In this document: one piece after another, positions 1 to 6,923 of the stretch
How the letters are laid out: each line of letters opens with the position of its first letter
Position numbering within the stretch: the first letter of the stretch is position 1
From: an uncultured Cocleimonas sp.
GTDB lineage: Bacteria; Pseudomonadota; Gammaproteobacteria; Thiotrichales; Thiotrichaceae
Direction of reading: 5' to 3'
DNA: 25,041 bases
Assembly: GCA_937974135.1 (NCBI GenBank)
Contig: CALJIH010000268.1
Coordinates: 1 to 25,041, forward strand
The notes under the pieces: generated by a model
What the model was told of the DNA's origin: nothing
Seen by the model: only the letters and a program-made list of their open reading frames with translations
The model's database searches: none
Program-made: the position numbers and the translations under genes

Positions 1-130
1 GCCGGGTGATAACGTTAAGATGACAGTTACCCTAATTAATCCGATTGCAATGGATGATGGTTTACGTTTTGCAATCCGTGAAGGTGGTCGTACAGTAGGT
101 GCGGGCGTCGTTGCTAAAATTATCGAATAA
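1..130 (+). CDS. tuf: Elongation factor Tu, C-terminal end (partial)
   Basis: Only the last 42 codons are in the window, read from base 2 to a TAA stop at 128-130. The peptide contains MDDGLRFAIREGGRTVGAGV, the near-invariant domain 3 end of EF-Tu, and finishes in VVAKIIE, where E. coli ends VVAKVLG. EF-Tu is the cytoplasmic GTPase that delivers aminoacyl-tRNA to the ribosomal A site. The gene runs in from upstream and is followed 21 bp later by rpsJ, so rpsJ is probably read from the str-operon transcript. Whether this is the tufA or tufB copy cannot be told from the fragment. Confidence 0.95.
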   Translation, partial: PGDNVKMTVTLINPIAMDDGLRFAIREGGRTVGAGVVAKIIE

Positions 131-151
131 TACTGAATAGAGTATATAAAT

Positions 152-463
152 ATGTCAGGTCAAAAAATCCGAATCCGTTTAAAGTCTTTCGATCATAAAT
201 TAATTGATCGTTCTGCTGGAGAAATTGTTGAAACTGCAAAGCGTACTGGTGCTAGAGTAAAGGGTCCTATCCCATTACCAACTAGAAAAGAGCGTTTTAC
301 TATTTTGGTTTCTCCGCATGTAAATAAAGACGCGCGTGATCAATATGAAATAAGAACGCATAAACGTTTAATGGATATAGTTGAACCAACTGATCGTACA
401 GTTGATGCTCTAATGAAGTTAGATCTTGCTACTGGTGTGGATGTGCAAATTAAGCTTCTTTAG
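152..463 (+). CDS. rpsJ: 30S ribosomal protein S10
   Basis: The product has 103 residues, the same as E. coli S10/NusE, and matches it along its length (IRIRLKSFDHKLID near the start, GPIPLPTRKERFT in the middle, the acidic-basic end LDLATGVDVQIKLL). S10 sits in the 30S head near S3 and S14. As NusE it also pairs with NusB in transcription antitermination and links NusG to the ribosome. The ATG at 152 lies 21 bp after the tuf stop, with only a weak AGAG upstream as ribosome-binding site. No promoter is evident in that short gap, so it should be co-transcribed with tuf. It is cut off from rplC by 232 bp with its own promoter and hairpin. Confidence 0.98.
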   Translation: MSGQKIRIRLKSFDHKLIDRSAGEIVETAKRTGARVKGPIPLPTRKERFTILVSPHVNKDARDQYEIRTHKRLMDIVEPTDRTVDALMKLDLATGVDVQIKLL

Positions 464-566
464 TAAAGTGTATTTTGGGATATGTAAAATATTATTTATT
501 CTTGTTTTTATTTTGAAATAAATGTCTTAAAAGATAAATAATACATTTCCCTAACGTCAGTTTATC

Positions 567-575
567 TGGCATAAT
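567..575 (+). promoter_or_regulatory. Extended -10 promoter for the rplC (S10) operon
   Basis: TGGCATAAT at 567-575 is an extended -10 element (TG, one base, CATAAT), followed directly by the GC-rich stretch GCGCGCC, the discriminator type usual at stringently controlled ribosomal promoters. No good -35 box is found 17 bp upstream (547-552 is TTCCCT), which fits an extended -10 promoter. Transcription would begin near 582. The rpsT promoter at 15050-15078 has the same CATAAT plus GC-rich design. The start site is inferred. Confidence 0.6.
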
Positions 576-587
576 GCGCGCCTTTCT

Positions 588-622
588 TCGGCTCGACGCT
601 TTTTGTGTCGGGCCGATTTTTT
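588..622 (+). terminator. Terminator-like hairpin or attenuator in the rplC leader
   Basis: A 12-bp stem pairs 588-599 with 605-616 (two G-T pairs, otherwise Watson-Crick) around a TTTTT loop, and six T residues follow at 617-622. This is the form of an intrinsic terminator. It could end the tuf-rpsJ transcript, but it also lies just downstream of the extended -10 element, so transcripts from that promoter must pass it within their first 40 nt. That makes an attenuator plausible, comparable in position to the L4-controlled leader hairpins of the E. coli S10 operon. Control by L4 is inference only. Confidence 0.7.
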
Positions 623-629
623 CCAAAAA

Positions 630-671
630 AATAACACATCTAACTGTTATTGATTAAAAAAATGGTTAGAT
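630..671 (+). promoter_or_regulatory. Possible H-type pseudoknot in the rplC leader
   Basis: AATAACA (630-636) is the exact complement of TGTTATT (645-651), closing an 8-nt loop CATCTAAC. Seven of those loop bases (638-644) are in turn the exact complement of GTTAGAT at 665-671, so stem and loop pairings can coexist as a pseudoknot. A second partner, TTAGAT at 673-678, offers an alternative 6-bp pairing. The structure ends about 15 nt before the GAGGTG ribosome-binding site of rplC at 685-690. The region is AT-rich, so chance pairing is possible. Confidence 0.4.
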
Positions 672-695
672 TTTAGATTTAAATGAGGTGGCCAA

Positions 696-1328
696 ATGGC
701 AATCAGTCTACTGGGTTCTAAAGTTGGAATGACCCGGATATACAATGAAGATGGTACTGCAACACCTGTTACGGTTTTGCAAATGATGCCTAATCGTATT
801 TCTCAAGTAAAAACTATTGAGACTGATGGTTATAACGCTGTTCAGTTAACGGTAGGTGAGAAAAAAGCATCAAAGGTAAATAAACCTGAATCTGGTCATT
901 ATGCAAAAGCATCTGTTCAATCTGGTTCTTTTACCCGCGAATCACGTGTTGAAACATTAGAAGGCTATGAGGTCGGTTCAGAGTTGACCGTTGAGCTTTT
1001 TGAAGCTGGCCAAAAAGTTGATGTTACAGGTACTACTATCGGTAAGGGCTTTGCTGGTGTATTGAAGCGTTATAACTTTGCTGGTAAAGATGCTACTCAT
1101 GGTAACTCTATCAACCATAGAACTCCTGGTTCTATTGGTCAAAACCAGACACCTGGTCGAGTGTTTAAAGGCAAAAAAATGTCTGGTCATATGGGCGCAG
1201 TGAAACAGACTACTCAAAACCTAACAGTTTTAAGTGTAGATTCTGAAAAACACTTATTATTAATTAAAGGTGCTGTTCCAGGTTCTCGTGGTGGAAATAT
1301 CCTTGTTAAGACCGCGGTTAAAGGTTAA
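696..1328 (+). CDS. rplC: 50S ribosomal protein L3
   Basis: The product has 210 residues (E. coli 209) and is L3 throughout: LLGSKVGMTRIYNEDG at the start and the long internal extension DATHGNSINHRTPGSIGQNQ reaching toward the peptidyl transferase centre. Q151 aligns with E. coli Q150, the glutamine methylated by PrmB. L3 is an early-assembling 50S protein that binds 23S rRNA near its 3' domain. The ATG at 696 has GAGGTG five bases upstream, the clearest ribosome-binding site in the first kilobase. Here it is the first gene after the leader at 582-695, a place held by rpsJ in E. coli. rplD follows after 5 bp. Confidence 0.98.
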   Translation: MAISLLGSKVGMTRIYNEDGTATPVTVLQMMPNRISQVKTIETDGYNAVQLTVGEKKASKVNKPESGHYAKASVQSGSFTRESRVETLEGYEVGSELTVELFEAGQKVDVTGTTIGKGFAGVLKRYNFAGKDATHGNSINHRTPGSIGQNQTPGRVFKGKKMSGHMGAVKQTTQNLTVLSVDSEKHLLLIKGAVPGSRGGNILVKTAVKG

Positions 1329-1333
1329 GTATT

Positions 1334-1939
1334 ATGAAGATAAAAAATACAGATGGTAAAGCCGTTGAGTTAAGTGATGCGGTCTTTGCTGATGATTATA
1401 ATGAAACATTAGTTCATCAAGCGGTTGTAACTTATATGGCTGGCGGTCGCGCTGGCACAAAAGCACAAAAGTCTAGATCAGATGTTAGTGGTGGTGGAAT
1501 CAAGCCATGGAGACAAAAAGGCACTGGTCGTGCTAGAGCGGGTACCTCTCGTGGTCCTATCTGGAGAAAAGGTGGTGTTACATTTGCTGCTAGACCTCGA
1601 GATTATTCCAAAAAGCTTAACAAGAAAATGTATAGATCTGCAATGCGGTCTATCCTTTCTGAATTGGTTAGATCTGATTCTCTGATTATCGTTGATGATT
1701 TCGGTATTGCAGAACCAAAAACAAAAGCTATGGTTTCAAAATTGTCTTCGTTTGATGTAAGTACGAATGCATTACTAGTAAGTGATACAGTAGATCAAAC
1801 GTTAATCCTGTCTTCTAAGAATATTCCTAATTGCGAATGTGTAACTGTTGCTTCATTGAATCCTGTAAGTCTTGTATCTCACGACAGTGTGGTAATGACT
1901 TCGTCTGCGGTTGCTAAAGTACAGGAGTGGTTGTCATGA
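1334..1939 (+). CDS. rplD: 50S ribosomal protein L4
   Basis: The product has 201 residues, the E. coli length. The long basic loop that lines the exit tunnel is intact (GGGIKPWRQKGTGRARAG at about residues 55-72, then PIWRKGGVTFAARPRDYSKK), followed by the globular rRNA-binding part. In E. coli, L4 is both a 50S assembly protein and the repressor of its own operon, acting on transcription and translation of the S10 leader. That role is relevant to the hairpin at 588-622. The stop codon overlaps the rplW start in ATGA at 1936-1939, suggesting translational coupling. The C-terminal 50 residues are less conserved, as usual for L4. Confidence 0.98.
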   Translation: MKIKNTDGKAVELSDAVFADDYNETLVHQAVVTYMAGGRAGTKAQKSRSDVSGGGIKPWRQKGTGRARAGTSRGPIWRKGGVTFAARPRDYSKKLNKKMYRSAMRSILSELVRSDSLIIVDDFGIAEPKTKAMVSKLSSFDVSTNALLVSDTVDQTLILSSKNIPNCECVTVASLNPVSLVSHDSVVMTSSAVAKVQEWLS

Positions 1940-2238
1940 TCAGTAAAACAGAAGAAAGGTTGTATCAGGTTGTTTACGGACCTCATGTGACGGAAAAAAC
2001 CGTGTCTGGTAATGAATCTAATATTCATGTGTTCAAAGTAGCGACTGATTCTTCGAAATCAGAAATAAAAAATGCAATTGAGACTTTGTTTGAAGTAGAA
2101 GTTGCAGCTGTTCGATCAGTAAACGTGAATGGCAAGGTTAAGAACTTTGGTAGAAGAAAAGGATCACGTAAAGATTGGAAAAAAGCCTATGTAAGATTGG
2201 CTGAAGGCCATACTTTAAATGTTGAGGCGGAGGGTTAA
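1936..2238 (+). CDS. rplW: 50S ribosomal protein L23
   Basis: From the ATG at 1936 the product has 100 residues, exactly the E. coli length, beginning MISKTEERLYQVVYGPHVTEK. This start overlaps the rplD stop by four bases and has AGGAG at 1923-1927 eight bases upstream. The in-frame GTG at 1927 lies inside that ribosome-binding site and is therefore unlikely. L23 sits beside the exit of the peptide tunnel and is the docking site for trigger factor, SRP and SecY. The beta-hairpin KNFGRRKGSRKDWKKAYVRL reaching into the tunnel is present. rplB follows after 3 bp. Confidence 0.97.
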   Translation: MISKTEERLYQVVYGPHVTEKTVSGNESNIHVFKVATDSSKSEIKNAIETLFEVEVAAVRSVNVNGKVKNFGRRKGSRKDWKKAYVRLAEGHTLNVEAEG

Positions 2239-2241
2239 GTC

Positions 2242-3069
2242 ATGGCAGTAGTTAAGATGAAACCAACTTCTCCTGGTCGTCGTCATCAGGTTAGAGTTGT
2301 AAATAAAGATTTACATTCAGGTAAGCCTCATAAGGCGTTACTTGAAAAGAAGAGTAAGTCAGGTGGTCGTAATAATAACGGTCGTATTACTACTCGTCAT
2401 ATAGGTGGTGGCCATAAGCATCATTATAGAGTTATTGACTTTAAACGTTTAAAAGATTCTATTCCTGCTGTTGTTGAAACTGTCGAATACGATCCAAATC
2501 GTACAGCCAATATTGCATTGTTAAAATATGCTGATGGTGAGAGACGTTACATCATTGCTCCTAAAGGTTTAAGAGCTGGTGATAAGTTAATGTCTGGTTC
2601 TGAAGCTACTATTTCCTCTGGAAATACATTGCCTCTAATTGATATTCCTGTTGGTACAGTGATTCATTGTATTGAGATGAAGCCTGGTAAAGGGGCTCAA
2701 ATCGCTAGAAGTGCAGGTACTTCAGCGCAATTAATTGCTCGCGATGGAAGATACTCTACGTTACGACTCCGTTCTGGCGAGATGAGAAAAGTTTTGTCAG
2801 TGTGTCGTGCGACTATTGGTGAAGTAAGTAACTCTGAGCATAGTTTGATTAAACTAGGAAAAGCAGGTGCTAGCCGACACAGAGGTGTTAGGCCTACTGT
2901 TCGTGGTGTAGTAATGAATCCTGTTGATCATCCGCATGGTGGTGGTGAAGGTAAAACTTCTGGTGGGCGTCATCCTGTATCTCCTTGGGGTACTCCTACT
3001 AAGGGTTACAAGACAAGAAAGAATAAACGTACAGATAATTTAATTGTACGTCGTAGAAATAAGAGGTAA
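2242..3069 (+). CDS. rplB: 50S ribosomal protein L2
   Basis: The product has 275 residues (E. coli 273). It has the N-terminal RNA-binding OB-like domain, the SH3-like domain, and the C-terminal extension with VDHPHGGGEGKTSGGRHP, which contains the histidine long linked to peptidyl transferase function (E. coli H229). It ends in a strongly basic tail (VRRRNKR). L2 binds 23S rRNA domain IV and bridges to the 30S subunit. It starts 3 bp after rplW and is followed 5 bp later by rpsS, in the standard S10 order. No unusual residues were seen in the conserved core. Confidence 0.98.
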   Translation: MAVVKMKPTSPGRRHQVRVVNKDLHSGKPHKALLEKKSKSGGRNNNGRITTRHIGGGHKHHYRVIDFKRLKDSIPAVVETVEYDPNRTANIALLKYADGERRYIIAPKGLRAGDKLMSGSEATISSGNTLPLIDIPVGTVIHCIEMKPGKGAQIARSAGTSAQLIARDGRYSTLRLRSGEMRKVLSVCRATIGEVSNSEHSLIKLGKAGASRHRGVRPTVRGVVMNPVDHPHGGGEGKTSGGRHPVSPWGTPTKGYKTRKNKRTDNLIVRRRNKR

Positions 3070-3074
3070 TTACA

Positions 3075-3347
3075 GTGCCACGTTCACTAAAAAAAGGTCC
3101 ATTTATTGATCATCATTTGATGACTAAAGTAATGAAAGCAGTTGATGCTGGTGATAGAAAGCCTATTAAAACTTGGTCAAGACGCTCTATGATTGTTCCA
3201 GATATGGTTGGTCTAACGATTGCGGTTCATAACGGACGTCAGCATGTGCCTGTTTTGGTAAATGAGCACATGGTTGGGCATAAGTTGGGTGAGTTTTCTC
3301 CTACTAGAATGTTTCGTGGTCACGTAGCTGACAAATCTTCAAGATAA
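3075..3347 (+). CDS. rpsS: 30S ribosomal protein S19
   Basis: The product has 90 residues (E. coli 92). PRSLKKGPFIDHHLM at the start and GLTIAVHNGRQHVPV with HKLGEFSPTR in the core are unmistakable. S19 pairs with S13 in the 30S head and contacts the A-site finger of the 50S subunit. The start is GTG at 3075. AAGAGG at 3061-3066, straddling the end of rplB, is the ribosome-binding site and supports this non-ATG start, as does the matching N-terminus. The protein lacks the last few lysines of the E. coli tail. Confidence 0.98.
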   Translation: MPRSLKKGPFIDHHLMTKVMKAVDAGDRKPIKTWSRRSMIVPDMVGLTIAVHNGRQHVPVLVNEHMVGHKLGEFSPTRMFRGHVADKSSR

Positions 3348-3366
3348 TTGGCATTAGGATTTTATG

Positions 3367-3708
3367 ATGGAAGTTAAAGCTAAACTTAAATATGCAAGAA
3401 TCTCGCCTCAAAAGGCAAGATTAGTAGCTGATCAAGTACGTGGAATGCCAGTTGAAAAGGCATTAGAGACTTTGGATTTTAGTCAGAAGAAAGCAGCTGC
3501 AATTGTTAAGAAGATACTAGATTCTGCAATTGCTAATGCCGAACATAATGAAGGTGCTGATATCGATGAGTTGTCAATCACTCAAGTGATGGTTGATCAA
3601 GCTCCAACAATGAAAAGAATCAGAGCACGTGCTAAAGGTCGTGCAAACAGAATAATTAAGCGAACTAGCCATATTACTTTGGTAGTTGGCGATGGTGAGG
3701 TTGAATAA
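3367..3708 (+). CDS. rplV: 50S ribosomal protein L22
   Basis: The product has 113 residues from the ATG at 3367 (E. coli 110). A second ATG directly before it, at 3364, would add one Met. AGGA at 3356-3359 is seven bases from 3367 and only four from 3364, so I prefer 3367. Conserved parts are ARISPQKARLVADQVRG near the start, SAIANAEHN in the middle, and the long hairpin MKRIRARAKGRANRIIKR, whose tip lines the exit tunnel where macrolide-resistance changes occur. The last base of its TAA stop is the first base of the rpsC ATG (TAATG at 3706-3710). Confidence 0.97.
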   Translation: MEVKAKLKYARISPQKARLVADQVRGMPVEKALETLDFSQKKAAAIVKKILDSAIANAEHNEGADIDELSITQVMVDQAPTMKRIRARAKGRANRIIKRTSHITLVVGDGEVE

Positions 3709-4397
3709 TGGGACAGAAGATACATCCAATTGGTTTTCGCCTTGGAATCGCTGCAGATTGGCGTTCTAAATGGTATGCAGAAGGGAAAGAATATGCAGAA
3801 TTCTTGCACAAAGATTTGGCTGTAAGAGCTTCAATCGAAGAATCTTTAAAGCATGCTTCTGTTAGCCGTATACAAATAGAACGTCCTGCAAAGTCTGCTT
3901 TTGTCACGATACATACAGCAAGACCAGGTGTTGTAATTGGTAAGAAGGGCGAAGATATTGAGCGCCTAAGAAATCAAACAGCAAAAATGATGGATCTTCA
4001 TCCTAATAACGTCAAAGTTAATATTGAAGAAATTCGTAAGCCTGAGTTAGATGCAAAATTAGTTGCAGAAAGTATTGCTAATCAGCTGGAAAGACGTATT
4101 ATGTTTCGCCGCGCTATGAAGCGTGCAGTTGGTAATGCGATGCGTTTAGGCGCGTTAGGTATAAAGATTAGTTGTGGTGGTCGCTTGAATGGTGCTGATA
4201 TAGCACGTACTGAGTGGTATAGAGAAGGACGTGTTCCTCTTCATACTATGCGAGCTGATATCGATTATTCAACAGCTAAAGCGCATACCACATACGGTGT
4301 AATTGGAATCAAAGTCTGGATCTATAAAGGTGATGTTTTCGATCTAGAACAAAAACAATCAAATTCTGCAAGCCAGAATGGCAAGAAGAAGAGATAG
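3708..4397 (+). CDS. rpsC: 30S ribosomal protein S3
   Basis: The product has 229 residues (E. coli 233). GQKIHPIGFRLGIAADWRSKW opens the protein. A type II KH domain follows, with the signature VVIGKKGEDIERL at about residues 75-87, and the C-terminal domain contains GRLNGADIARTEWYREGRVP. S3 lies at the mRNA entry tunnel with S4 and S5 and contributes to helicase activity. The start codon overlaps the rplV stop by one base, so translation is probably coupled. The basic tail (ASQNGKKKR) is short. rplP follows after 9 bp. Confidence 0.98.
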   Translation: MGQKIHPIGFRLGIAADWRSKWYAEGKEYAEFLHKDLAVRASIEESLKHASVSRIQIERPAKSAFVTIHTARPGVVIGKKGEDIERLRNQTAKMMDLHPNNVKVNIEEIRKPELDAKLVAESIANQLERRIMFRRAMKRAVGNAMRLGALGIKISCGGRLNGADIARTEWYREGRVPLHTMRADIDYSTAKAHTTYGVIGIKVWIYKGDVFDLEQKQSNSASQNGKKKR

Positions 4398-4406
4398 AGG
4401 TCTGAG

Positions 4407-4820
4407 ATGTTACAGCCTAAAAGAACAAAATTTCGCAAGCAGTTTAAAGGTCGTAATCGCGGTCTTGCTACTACTGGAAGCAAAGTAAGTTTTGGTGAGT
4501 ATGGTCTAAAAGCTGTTGGTCGTGGTCGAATTACTGCTCGCCAGATTGAAGCTGCTCGTAGAGCAATGACAAGACACATTAAACGTGGTGGAAAGATCTG
4601 GATTCGTGTTTTTCCTGATAAGCCTATTACAAGTAAGCCATTAGAGGTTCGAATGGGTAAAGGTAAAGGTAATGTTGAGTATTGGGTATGTTTAATACAA
4701 CCTGGTCGTGTTTTATATGAAATGGAAGGTGTCTCTGAAGAATTAGCTCGCGAAGCCTTTGCCTTGGCGGCGGCTAAACTTCCAATTAAAACAGTATTTG
4801 TAACTAGGACGGTAATGTAA
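4407..4820 (+). CDS. rplP: 50S ribosomal protein L16
   Basis: The product has 137 residues (E. coli 136) beginning MLQPKRTKFRKQFKGRNRG. L16 binds near the A site and helps organise the 23S rRNA there. R82 lies in VRMGKGKGNVEYWV and corresponds to E. coli R81, the arginine hydroxylated by the oxygenase RoxA/YcfD, so the target of that modification is kept. One extra residue near position 23 relative to E. coli explains the length. The TAA stop at 4818-4820 shares its last A with the rpmC ATG. Confidence 0.98.
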   Translation: MLQPKRTKFRKQFKGRNRGLATTGSKVSFGEYGLKAVGRGRITARQIEAARRAMTRHIKRGGKIWIRVFPDKPITSKPLEVRMGKGKGNVEYWVCLIQPGRVLYEMEGVSEELAREAFALAAAKLPIKTVFVTRTVM

Positions 4821-5023
4821 TGAAAGCTAGTGAACTACGTCAAAAAACTACTGAAGAACTTTCAACTGAATTGTTGGATAGTCTTAAAGAGCAATTTGTA
4901 TTTCGTATGCAAAGAGCCACTGGTCAATTGACACGTCCTTCTGAGATGAAAAAAGTACGCAGAAAGATTGCTCGTATAAAAACTGTTATTAACGAGATGC
5001 AATCAACAGATTCAGGTAAGTAA
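4820..5023 (+). CDS. rpmC: 50S ribosomal protein L29
   Basis: The product has 67 residues (E. coli 63). It shows the two-helix L29 pattern: MKASELRQKTTEELSTELL, then FVFRMQRATGQLTRPSEMKK and RRKIARIKTVINE. L29 lies next to L23 at the tunnel exit. Its start overlaps the rplP stop by one base and it ends one base before rpsQ, so the three genes form a coupled translation unit. The C-terminal few residues (STDSGK) are longer than in E. coli and probably unstructured. Confidence 0.97.
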   Translation: MKASELRQKTTEELSTELLDSLKEQFVFRMQRATGQLTRPSEMKKVRRKIARIKTVINEMQSTDSGK

Positions 5024-5024
5024 T

Positions 5025-5288
5025 ATGTCAGACGCAAATAAAATTGAACATGGTGTTACAGGCAAAGTTGTCAGTAATAAAATGGAAAAAAGTATCGTTG
5101 TATTAGGTGAACGTAAAGTTAAACATCCTTTGTATGGAAAGTTTATGCGTCGTTCTACTAAATATCATGTTCATGACGAAAAAAATGAATGCAATGTTGG
5201 TGATACAGTTGTAATACAGGAATGCCGTCCTGTTTCTAAAACTAAATGCTGGACATTAATTAAAGTATTAGAGAAATCAGCGTCTTAG
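5025..5288 (+). CDS. rpsQ: 30S ribosomal protein S17
   Basis: The product has 87 residues (E. coli 84) with the OB-fold S17 signature GKVVSNKMEKSIVVLGERKV, then HPLYGKFMRRSTKYHVHDE and GDTVVIQECRPVSKTKCW. S17 is a primary 16S rRNA-binding protein of the 30S body. It ends the S10 part of the cluster. The next gene, rplN, begins only 34 bp later. That gap shows no convincing promoter or terminator, so S10 and spc genes are probably transcribed together. Confidence 0.98.
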   Translation: MSDANKIEHGVTGKVVSNKMEKSIVVLGERKVKHPLYGKFMRRSTKYHVHDEKNECNVGDTVVIQECRPVSKTKCWTLIKVLEKSAS

Positions 5289-5322
5289 ACGTTATCAATA
5301 TTGTTTATTTTGGTGTAATAAA

Positions 5323-5691
5323 ATGATTCAGATGCAAACAAATTTAGACATAGCCGACAATAGTGGCGCGCGTCGAGTGCAATGTATAAAAGTACTTGGT
5401 GGTTCTCATCGTCGTTATGCTGGTATTGGCGATATTATTAAAGTTAGTATCAAAGAAGCTATACCTCGCGGTAAAGTAAAAAAAGGCGATGTATATACAG
5501 CGGTTGTAGTTAGAACTGCTAAAGGTGTACGTCGTAAAGATGGTTCTACCATAAGATTTGATAAGAATTCAGCTGTTCTTTTAAATACAAAACTAGAGCC
5601 TATTGGTACTCGTATTTTTGGGCCTGTTACTCGTGAACTTCGTGATAAAAACTTCATGAAGATTATCTCTTTGGCACCAGAGGTTTTGTAA
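5323..5691 (+). CDS. rplN: 50S ribosomal protein L14
   Basis: The product has 122 residues (E. coli 123): MIQMQTNLDIADNSGARRVQ at the start, then GGSHRRYAGIGDIIKVSIKEAIPRG and a C-terminal FMKIISLAPEVL. L14 is a five-stranded beta barrel at the subunit interface, contacting L19 and 16S helix 14. It is also the docking site for RsfS silencing factor. It is the first gene of the spc set. The short upstream gap of 34 bp differs from E. coli, where a separate spc promoter precedes this gene. Confidence 0.98.
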   Translation: MIQMQTNLDIADNSGARRVQCIKVLGGSHRRYAGIGDIIKVSIKEAIPRGKVKKGDVYTAVVVRTAKGVRRKDGSTIRFDKNSAVLLNTKLEPIGTRIFGPVTRELRDKNFMKIISLAPEVL

Positions 5692-5699
5692 GGTAAGTC

Positions 5700-6014
5700 A
5701 TGAATAAAATAGTAAAAAATGATCAAGTAATCATAACTGCTGGTAAAGACAAAGGTCGTATTGGTAATGTTACTCAAATACTAGCTAACGGAAAACTTGT
5801 TATTCAAGGTATGAATGTTGCTAAGAAACATCAAAAAGGTAATCCACAAGCTGGTATTCCTGGAGGCATAGTTGATAAAGAGATGCCGATAGATGCTTCA
5901 AACGTAATGTTGGTTAACCCAGCTACCAATAAAGGTGAACGAGTAGGCGTTAAGATTTTAGATAATGGCAAGAAAGTTCGATTTTTTAAATCTAATGGCG
6001 AAGTCGTAAGTTAA
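5700..6014 (+). CDS. rplX: 50S ribosomal protein L24
   Basis: The product has 104 residues, the E. coli length. The KOW motif is at the N-terminus (KNDQVIITAGKDKGRIGNV, about residues 7-25), followed by VIQGMNVAKKHQKGNPQAG and GIVDKEMPIDASNV. L24 is one of the initiators of 50S assembly, binding the 5' end of 23S rRNA. GGTAAG shortly before the ATG at 5700 serves as a weak ribosome-binding site. The stop codon lies inside a small hairpin (6011-6028) that precedes rplE. Confidence 0.97.
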   Translation: MNKIVKNDQVIITAGKDKGRIGNVTQILANGKLVIQGMNVAKKHQKGNPQAGIPGGIVDKEMPIDASNVMLVNPATNKGERVGVKILDNGKKVRFFKSNGEVVS

Positions 6015-6028
6015 TCTACAAAGATTAA
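6011..6028 (+). promoter_or_regulatory. Small hairpin at the rplX-rplE junction
   Basis: TTAATCT (6011-6017) and AGATTAA (6022-6028) form a perfect 7-bp stem with an ACAA loop. The left arm contains the rplX stop codon, and the right arm lies about 20 bases before the rplE ATG. In E. coli the S8 protein represses the spc operon by binding mRNA at this same junction. This hairpin lacks the bulged, GC-richer S8 target I would expect, so the functional link is speculative. Confidence 0.3.
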
Positions 6029-6046
6029 GATTATAAAGGTATTAAG

Positions 6047-6589
6047 ATGTCTAGATTACAGAGTTTTTATCAGGAAACAGTAGTTCCAGAACTTACTGAG
6101 AAGTTTTCTTATAAAAACGTTATGGAAGTTCCTAAAATCACTATGATCTCATTGAACATGGGTTTGGGTGATGCTGTAGGTGATAAGAAAATTGTTGAGT
6201 ATGCTGTAGAGGATATGACAAAAATCGCTGGTCAGAAGCCGGTTGTTACTTTGTCTAGAAAATCTATTGCTGGTTTTAAGATCAGAGATAACTGGCCAAT
6301 TGGATGTAAGGTTAATTTGCGAAGAAACCATATGTATGAGTTTTTAGATAGACTCATCAATATTTCAATTCCTCGTGTGAGAGACTTTCGTGGTATGAAT
6401 CCACGTTCTTTTGATGGCCGTGGTAATTACAGTATGGGTTTTAATGAGCAAATCATTTTCCCAGAAATCGATTACGATAAAATTGATAAATTACGTGGTT
6501 TAGATATAGCTATCACAACCACAGCAAAAACTGATGAAGAAGGTAAAGCTTTGTTAGAAGCTTTTAACTTTCCATTTAAAAAGAAATAA
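6047..6589 (+). CDS. rplE: 50S ribosomal protein L5
   Basis: The product has 180 residues (E. coli 179). Recognisable parts are MSRLQSFYQETVVPELTEKF, MEVPKITMISLNMGLGDAV, the P-site tRNA-facing loop TLSRKSIAGFKIRDNWPIG, and the closing GLDIAITTTAKTDEEGKALL. L5 binds 5S rRNA with L18 and L25 in the central protuberance and forms an intersubunit bridge with S13. AAAGG at 6036-6040 is six bases from the ATG. The 32-bp gap upstream is longer than most spacings in the cluster and carries the small hairpin at 6011-6028. Confidence 0.98.
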   Translation: MSRLQSFYQETVVPELTEKFSYKNVMEVPKITMISLNMGLGDAVGDKKIVEYAVEDMTKIAGQKPVVTLSRKSIAGFKIRDNWPIGCKVNLRRNHMYEFLDRLINISIPRVRDFRGMNPRSFDGRGNYSMGFNEQIIFPEIDYDKIDKLRGLDIAITTTAKTDEEGKALLEAFNFPFKKK

Positions 6590-6605
6590 TAGGATAGTTT
6601 GAACT

Positions 6606-6911
6606 ATGGCTAAGAAATCAATGATTGCTCGTGAAAAAAAACGTGCATTACTAGTTGAAAAATACGCAAAGAAAAGAGCATCGTTAAAAGAAATTATACG
6701 TTCTCCCAAAAGTAGCTTTGAAGAAGTAATGGCGGCAACAGATTCTTTGCAAAAATTACCACGTAATAGTTCAAAAGTAAGACAAAGAAACCGTTGTGTT
6801 ATTACAGGTAGACCTCATGGTGTTTATAGCAAATTTGGTCTTTGTAGAAATAAATTAAGAGAGTCAGCAATGGAAGGTGATCTTCCAGGTTTGACCAAGG
6901 CAAGTTGGTAA
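6606..6911 (+). CDS. rpsN: 30S ribosomal protein S14, zinc-free form
   Basis: The product has 101 residues, the full-length form found in E. coli, and lacks the CxxC...CxxC zinc ribbon of the short S14Z type. Only two isolated cysteines flank the conserved core (RCVITGRPHGVYSKFGLCRN). S14 belongs to the 30S head, contacts S3, S10 and S19, and is a late assembly protein. This C-minus form needs no zinc, whereas the L36 encoded at 10791 keeps its zinc ligands. rpsH follows 12 bp later. Confidence 0.98.
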   Translation: MAKKSMIAREKKRALLVEKYAKKRASLKEIIRSPKSSFEEVMAATDSLQKLPRNSSKVRQRNRCVITGRPHGVYSKFGLCRNKLRESAMEGDLPGLTKASW

Positions 6912-6923
6912 GGAATACATATC

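Noticed and set aside
481..540. Terminator after rpsJ formed by TATTTT and AAAATA near 471-491
   Set aside because: The pairing is six A-T base pairs only and the following T-rich stretch is interrupted. Not credible as a terminator.
5289..5322. Separate spc-operon promoter between rpsQ and rplN
   Set aside because: The gap is only 34 bp, AT-rich, and shows no -35/-10 pair with proper spacing. Read-through from the S10 genes is simpler.
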